Shown here one piece after another: positions 59,358-64,000 of a DNA stretch of 64,000 nucleotides. The DNA is from Imbricaverruca yamaguchii (taxonomy: Eukaryota > Arthropoda > Thecostraca > Neoverrucidae). The notes beneath the pieces are model-generated. The model did not search any database and was not told the origin of the DNA. It saw only the letters and a list, made by a program, of their open reading frames with translations. Position numbers and translations under genes: made by a program. How positions within the stretch are numbered: the stretch's first letter is position 1; each line of letters begins with the position of its first letter. Where the stretch lies: the NCBI GenBank assembly GCA_034440575.1, contig JAOTOL010001599.1, positions 1,644,501 to 1,708,500 on the forward strand, written 5' to 3'.

Positions 59358-60720
59358 TATCAGGTAGACAGCAAATAGTGATGCTAAATGGTACAAAGTC
59401 ATCATGGCAAAATGTTCTTAGTGGAGTCCCACAGGGGTCAGTACTGGGGTCACTGCTTTTCATTATATTTGTGAATAACATTGAAAGTGGCACAGGCAGT
59501 AAGGTTTTGACTTTTTTTTTTTTTTTTAAATAAAAATAAATAAATTTGATCCGAGTTGTTGCTGGGGTGGCTTGAGGAGCCAGGGTTCTATTGCTAAGCA
59601 GAGCTTGTTGCGTGAACCCTGGCCCCACCACCCGTTCCATGAGCTCCAGTTCAACGGCAGAATTTAGACCGAAAGTTTAACGTGCCGCCAATGCACCGAC
59701 ACGGCCGCCCGGTAGCTCGTCCCCGGCCTTATCGGGCCAGCTGCCAACTGACACTCCCGGCCGGGGGCTAAATGCGAGCGCGCGAAGCGACTCGAACCCT
59801 GTGTTGCCAATACAGGGGAGACCGGTGCAGGCCAGCGCTCTAACCAACTGAGCTACCAGGGCGGCAAATTTTGCAAATTTTCAGACATTTGCGGATGATT
59901 TGAAGGTCTTTAGGGCAATAACAGGTCAAAATAAGCATATCTCGTTGCAAAAAGACTTAGACGATCTTGTGAAGTGGTCCGAAGAATGGCAAATGAAATT
60001 TAATTTTGATAAGTGCAAAATCATGCATGTAGGTAAGCAGCATATGAAGGCCCCATACTTGATGGGTGGCAAAGTGCTATCAGCGACGCAACAGGAGAAG
60101 GATTTAGGTGTTATTCTAGACACAAAATTGGGGGCATGAGAACAGACCAAGGAAGCCAGGAAGAAGGCACTGAGAATGCTTGGGGCAATCAATAGGAATG
60201 TATCATACAGAAGTGAGGAAGTCATCATGAATCTTTACTGTGCATATGTCAGGCCAAATTTGGAATACTGCATCCAAGCTTGGTCTCCTAGCTATGAAAA
60301 AGCTTGTTGGCTTTTAGAGAGAGAGTACAAAAGAGGGCTGCAAAAATGGTTGATGGCATAAGGAACCTGGCATATGAGGAAAAATTGAAGAAATTGAATA
60401 TGTTTTCACTTAGATATAGAAGGTTGACAGGAGATCTCATGGAGGTCTTTAAATTTGTCCATGGTCTGGAGAGGGGACATCTTGGGGAAATGTTTGAATT
60501 TAACAGAAATGTTACAATTAGAGGTCATAAATTAAAAATTAAAGTTAACCACAGCGTAACAAGGTTAAGACAGACTTTCTTCACCAACAGGATAGTACAA
60601 CACTGGAACCAGCTGCCAGAAACCATTGTCAGTAGCAGCACATTGAACATCTTTAAAAACAGCATAGACAATCATTATAAGAATAGAGGGCTTGCTTTTC
60701 AGTATCACAGGGAGGTCTGA
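59358..60720 (+). pseudogene. LINE reverse transcriptase C-terminal half, interrupted
   Basis: Before the SINE: SGVPQGSVLGSLLFIIFVNN (motif B/C approach). After it: FADDLKVF with the catalytic Asp pair, WSEEWQMKFNFDKCKIMHVG (thumb entry), LGVILDTKLG, then a stop at 60137-60139. Next come YCAYVRPNLEYCIQAWSPSY, a frameshift near 60315, and the C-terminal region RRLTGDLMEVFKFVHG and FFTNRIVQHWNQLPETIV ending at 60720. The reading frame on the two sides of the SINE is compatible, so the insertion hit an otherwise continuous gene. Confidence 0.85.
59512..59865 (-). mobile_element. tRNA-derived SINE inserted in the LINE, CpGs intact
   Basis: On the minus strand it starts GCCCTGGTAGCTCAGTTGG (A box), has GGTTCGAGTC (B box) and a body rich in CpG (CGCTTCGCGCGCTCGC, GGCGGCACG). 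It ends with an A-rich tail, seen as T14-15 then AAATAAAAATAAATAAAT at the left. Flanks AAGGTTTTGA and AAATTTTGCA may be a decayed target duplication (7 of 10). Confidence 0.88.
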
Positions 60721-60835
60721 TTGACAGATTTGATGGGCAACTGGTTGAGTGTACAGAGTGCAACTAAGAAGGGCCCTTGTGGATCATAGTTGCGCTAATC
60801 TTTTAGGTCTTTAGGTCTTTATGTCTAATCACCGA

Positions 60836-62929
60836 CTCGCCTATCTACCATATACGTCATAAAGAGTCGCTGCCACCATCGTCAAGCGTCTTCCCACTGT
60901 GGACATTGATTCATCTATCCTAGGCAAAACCTTAGATAGAAAACCATTGTGGGCAGGAACAGGGAAGGCCATCTGAGAAACTTGTGAAGTTGGTTGGGCT
61001 GAGGGCTTTTCTGTAACTATTCTGGACGAGCTTATGGTACGTGCGAGCTAGTAGCACCTTTCCTTGTCTGTTTTGAATCGTTGAGGAATTTTATGTTACA
61101 GAAGTGTAACGTGAGATAGATATGCTGACCGATTGTGCATTTATTGCCGTTACCGGGTTAGGGTTAACCGTTTAACCGGGCGAAGGTTAACCGTCTAACT
61201 TGAAGTTCACAAGGTCTTAGGTGTATTTAATAATTGCATTATAAATCGGTGTCAGTGCATAGCAAATAGCATGATAATTTGTGTAATACATGAGAAGGCA
61301 TCTTCACCCAAGAACCCATTGTCTTTCTTCACTGATTTTGATCCTGGTCTCCATGAACCAGGGTTAAAATATTGTTTTTTTATTAGGTGTGAGAAGTCGA
61401 AACGAGCACAGCAGGATATCGAAATTTGACATGCAATTAGTGTAATTTAAAATGTTTTTGATGTCCTTCAGACTAAAATTTGTGCTTGTGGTGTTAGTAC
61501 TTATGACTGGACCTTTATCATTTGCTTTCAGATTCATAATTTAAGAAGAGCTATATTCAGGATATGGAGAACAATAACTGTGATAAACCAGTATTGTATG
61601 CCATATCACATAGGTCATCCCTTTACCTTAAATCGCATTGCAAAATGTTGCTCAATTTAGACTATCGTTGCATAGGTAGCATTGAATGAGCAAAGGTTAA
61701 TCACCAGTGATCTCCATGAATGAACCATACATCCAATTTATGCAGTTTTTTCTCACATAATTGTGGAATAGGCTGGATATGTAAATTCTTGGAGTTTGAC
61801 CCTGATCATCAGTTTACAGCACACAAAAAGTGCTTTTTGAACTTAGTCAGAAGTAGGTCAGGAGGTCAAGCTGAAAGGAATTATTATTTACACGTGATAG
61901 ATCAAAATAATAACCTAAAGAAGTTCTGTGTATGATCATACAAAAGCATGTCCCTACTTCCTTGCAGGTATCTTTTAGATGTGCAAAAGCTCATGTCAGA
62001 CTTGGGGCAGTCCAAGGGGGAGGGGTCCATGAGCTGTGGCACCACCAAACAGCAAAACCATGAACTAGCATGGAGGGCAGAATGCATTGAGGGCTATGAG
62101 GAAAAAACATGTTGTGCCCAATATCTCATGAAATATTTATGGTAGCACAGAACTAAGGGTAGATTTTGGAAAGCTTATATGAAACAACATATTCATGTGA
62201 AAAAATATATACAGGAATGCTGCAACAGTGTGTGCATGATCTAACTCATTCTCTTAGGGTAGTGGGCTGCTGCAGCATTTTCAAGTGTGTCCTGCTGCTG
62301 ACAGTGTTTCTGTGGTAGCCAGAGCCTATTTTAATTGCGGAGTTCCAACAACAGCAGGTTCTGTGAACAGGGCTTCATTTCAGGAAATGAAAGCATTGTG
62401 CTATGCCTTTAGCTAAAATTGTCTGTTGAGGTTCCTATATGCTTAAAGCTTCAATTCATTGCAATTTTCTGTGAAATATAATTGAAGAGCACAAAACACT
62501 GAATGTACTTGCACAAGCATGGCTGTTTTTTTTTAAAGCAAATGATGCTAGAATTAGCATTGACTATCCAATCACCATGCTGGCTCCAGTTGCTAGTCTG
62601 AAGGTCACACTAAGGTTGTGCCAGTGTCTGGAGGGCCAACATTATGAAGTGGCCTTGGGGCAGTCAATCTCCAGCTCTTCTTTCTATATTCACCATCATA
62701 CCCTTGACTCATCATCCCCAATGAAGTGTGGTGGAGCCCTTGAACCAACCAAAACCTTTCTAGGGACAGAATGCCTGAAATTGACCAGATGATTAACTGG
62801 TTGAATGATTCAGTTTTGTTGTACACATGACAAGGACAATTATATTACTGCTGTCACATTTACTAACAAGTCATCACAAATATTTGGGCAAACCTCACTG
62901 AAAATTGCAATGCAAAATGTTACGAAATT
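60836..62929. other. unassigned region turning CpG-poor
   Basis: At 61144-61200 the motif GGTTAACCG recurs three times. From about 61260 CpG becomes very rare. No gene recognised. Confidence 0.4.
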
Positions 62930-63335
62930 CCAAATTTCAGGTGGAAAGCAATGCAGAAGTCTTTAAATTTGTTCATGGTCAGGAACTGGGAAATTTCAGG
63001 GGAAATGTTTGAATTTAGGGAGAAATGATGCAATTAGAGGTCATCAATTCAAAATTGCGTTAATCACAGCAGGACAAGGTTAAGACAGTCTTTCTTCACC
63101 AACAGGGTAGTGAACACTGGAACCAGCTGTCAGAAAACATTGTCAGTGACAGTACACTGAACATCTTTAAAACAGCATAAACAATCAGTATAAGAATAGA
63201 GGACTAGCTTTTCAATATTCCAAGGAGGGCTTATTGACAAATTTGGTGGGCAACTGGTTCAATTCAGGGTGCAACCAATTGAGGGCCCTTGTGGCTCATA
63301 GTTACATTGCCCTTTCATGTCTTTATTAAGCCTGA
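62930..63335 (+). mobile_element. second copy of the same LINE 3' end, decayed
   Basis: It aligns by eye with 60440-60820: AAGTCTTTAAATTTGTTCATGG, AATTAGAGGTCAT, CTTTCTTCACCAACAGG, ACTGGAACCAGCTG, ACATCTTTAAAA, GGGCAACTGGTT and a final CTTTNATGTCTTTA. Several 1-bp deletions break every reading frame. The only CpG-type site that can be compared (ACAGCGTAAC in the first copy) is AGCAGGAC here. Confidence 0.85.
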
Positions 63336-64000
63336 ATCCATTCAGTGTGTACCAAATCCTGCTATCACTAACTAAATCTGCAATTTAAATTATTCCTCAT
63401 GACAGTTTTTGCTCCATCATTACTTCCAGAATGCTCACAGATCCTATTAAAAAGATGGTTATGTTGTGACACCTTCTTTGTCATTCAATCCACAATGACT
63501 TATATACATGTGACACAATATCTGTTGCCTTGTTGCCATGTGTGGACAGCAGTGTTAAATTATTTGGGAAATAGGGTGGAATATACCACTTATTGAACTC
63601 TCGATCTACATCCTTCCCAAAAAAAGTATCGACATCCTGCTCCTTGATTTGTGCTTATTAAGTTTTCACGTCTCCTTTCTAACAGTATCTCACCTACAAG
63701 TATCATGTCATCATATCATATATCATATCATGATAGCACGTCCATGCTCTCCATGAGGAATGGTAATATGCGAATATTTCGCAATGCAACTTCAGGTAAA
63801 GGGATTATCTATAATGTGATTTGGCAAACACTGCAAGTTTACAGCATATAATTATTCTCCTTACCCCGAATATAGCTCTTCCTAAATTATGAATCTCAAA
63901 CAAATAATACAGGTGCAGTCATAAGTACCTACACCATTGGCTCAAATTCGAGTCTAAAAGACACTGAATGACACTAATTCCATGGTAAATTTCGGCATCC
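63336..64000. other. unassigned terminal interval
   Basis: ATCATATCATATATCATATCATGAT at 63711-63732 is a short ATCAT repeat. Nothing else seen. Confidence 0.35.

Larger units (their letters stand above)
59355..60835 (+). mobile_element. 5'-truncated LINE (CR1/L2-like), split by a SINE
   Basis: The element is open from about 59358, in the reverse transcriptase palm, to a 3' end with short repeats of TTTAGGTC(TTT) near 60800-60830, a 3'-tail style seen in CR1/L2-like LINEs. It lacks the endonuclease and the N-terminal reverse transcriptase, as usual for incomplete reverse transcription. A second, shorter and more decayed copy of the same 3' end is at 62930-63335. Clade assignment is from style only. 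Confidence 0.82.
61260..64000. other. CpG-depleted block, continues past the window end
   Basis: Low CpG and higher AT, like 47430-51840. It contains the second LINE 3' copy and otherwise only short frames. Confidence 0.75.

Noticed and set aside
61144..61200. TTAGGGTTAACC-like text considered as an interstitial telomere repeat
   Set aside because: Only one TTAGGG is present; the recurring motif is GGTTAACCG.

Overview
The window is animal nuclear DNA. The evidence is an intron-split housekeeping gene with GT-AG junctions, non-LTR and Ty3/gypsy-type retrotransposon remains, tRNA-derived SINEs, hAT-like short elements and very abundant mini- and microsatellites. There are no bacterial operons, ribosome-binding sites or phage genes. 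Repeat content and retroelement families suggest an invertebrate, possibly an arthropod such as a crustacean. I cannot fix the species. A working heme-pathway gene argues against ticks, which have lost that step.

The one clearly identified gene is hydroxymethylbilane synthase (HMBS, porphobilinogen deaminase), on the minus strand between 46512 and 39138. Five exons have compatible splice phases. The exon with the start codon was not found. Its introns carry private minisatellites, and a 72-bp segment that includes the last exon's acceptor is present about three times. A possible single exon of a thrombospondin type-1 repeat (TSR) protein lies on the plus strand at 19929-20033. A weaker exon candidate lies on the minus strand at 26562-26627.

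Layout: 1-25.4 kb is GC- and CpG-rich and dominated by clean tandem arrays with units of 18, 20, 25, 27, 29, 30, 31, 33, 37, 96 and 101 bp. Almost every long open frame there is a by-product of a stop-free repeat unit. 25.4-32.5 kb is mostly unassigned, with hairpins and short hAT-like elements. 32.5-38.1 kb is a cluster of broken retroelements: a minus-strand Jockey/I-like LINE lacking its endonuclease, then a gypsy-type element whose integrase precedes its gag, protease and reverse transcriptase. 39.1-46.5 kb is HMBS. 47.4-51.8 kb and about 61.2-64 kb are AT-richer and almost free of CpG. 52.8-54.7 kb holds a second gypsy-type remnant without an integrase core. 57.3-60.8 kb has an endonuclease fragment, long (AT)n/(GT)n tracts, and a 5'-truncated LINE interrupted by a SINE.

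The most informative signal is a natural comparison. The same SINE family occurs at 59.5-59.9 kb with its CpGs intact and at 49.0-49.3 kb with nearly every corresponding CpG changed to TpG or CpA. This suggests the CpG-poor blocks decayed by cytosine methylation while the rest of the window was protected or is younger. All positions come from reading by eye; no alignment or database search was run.
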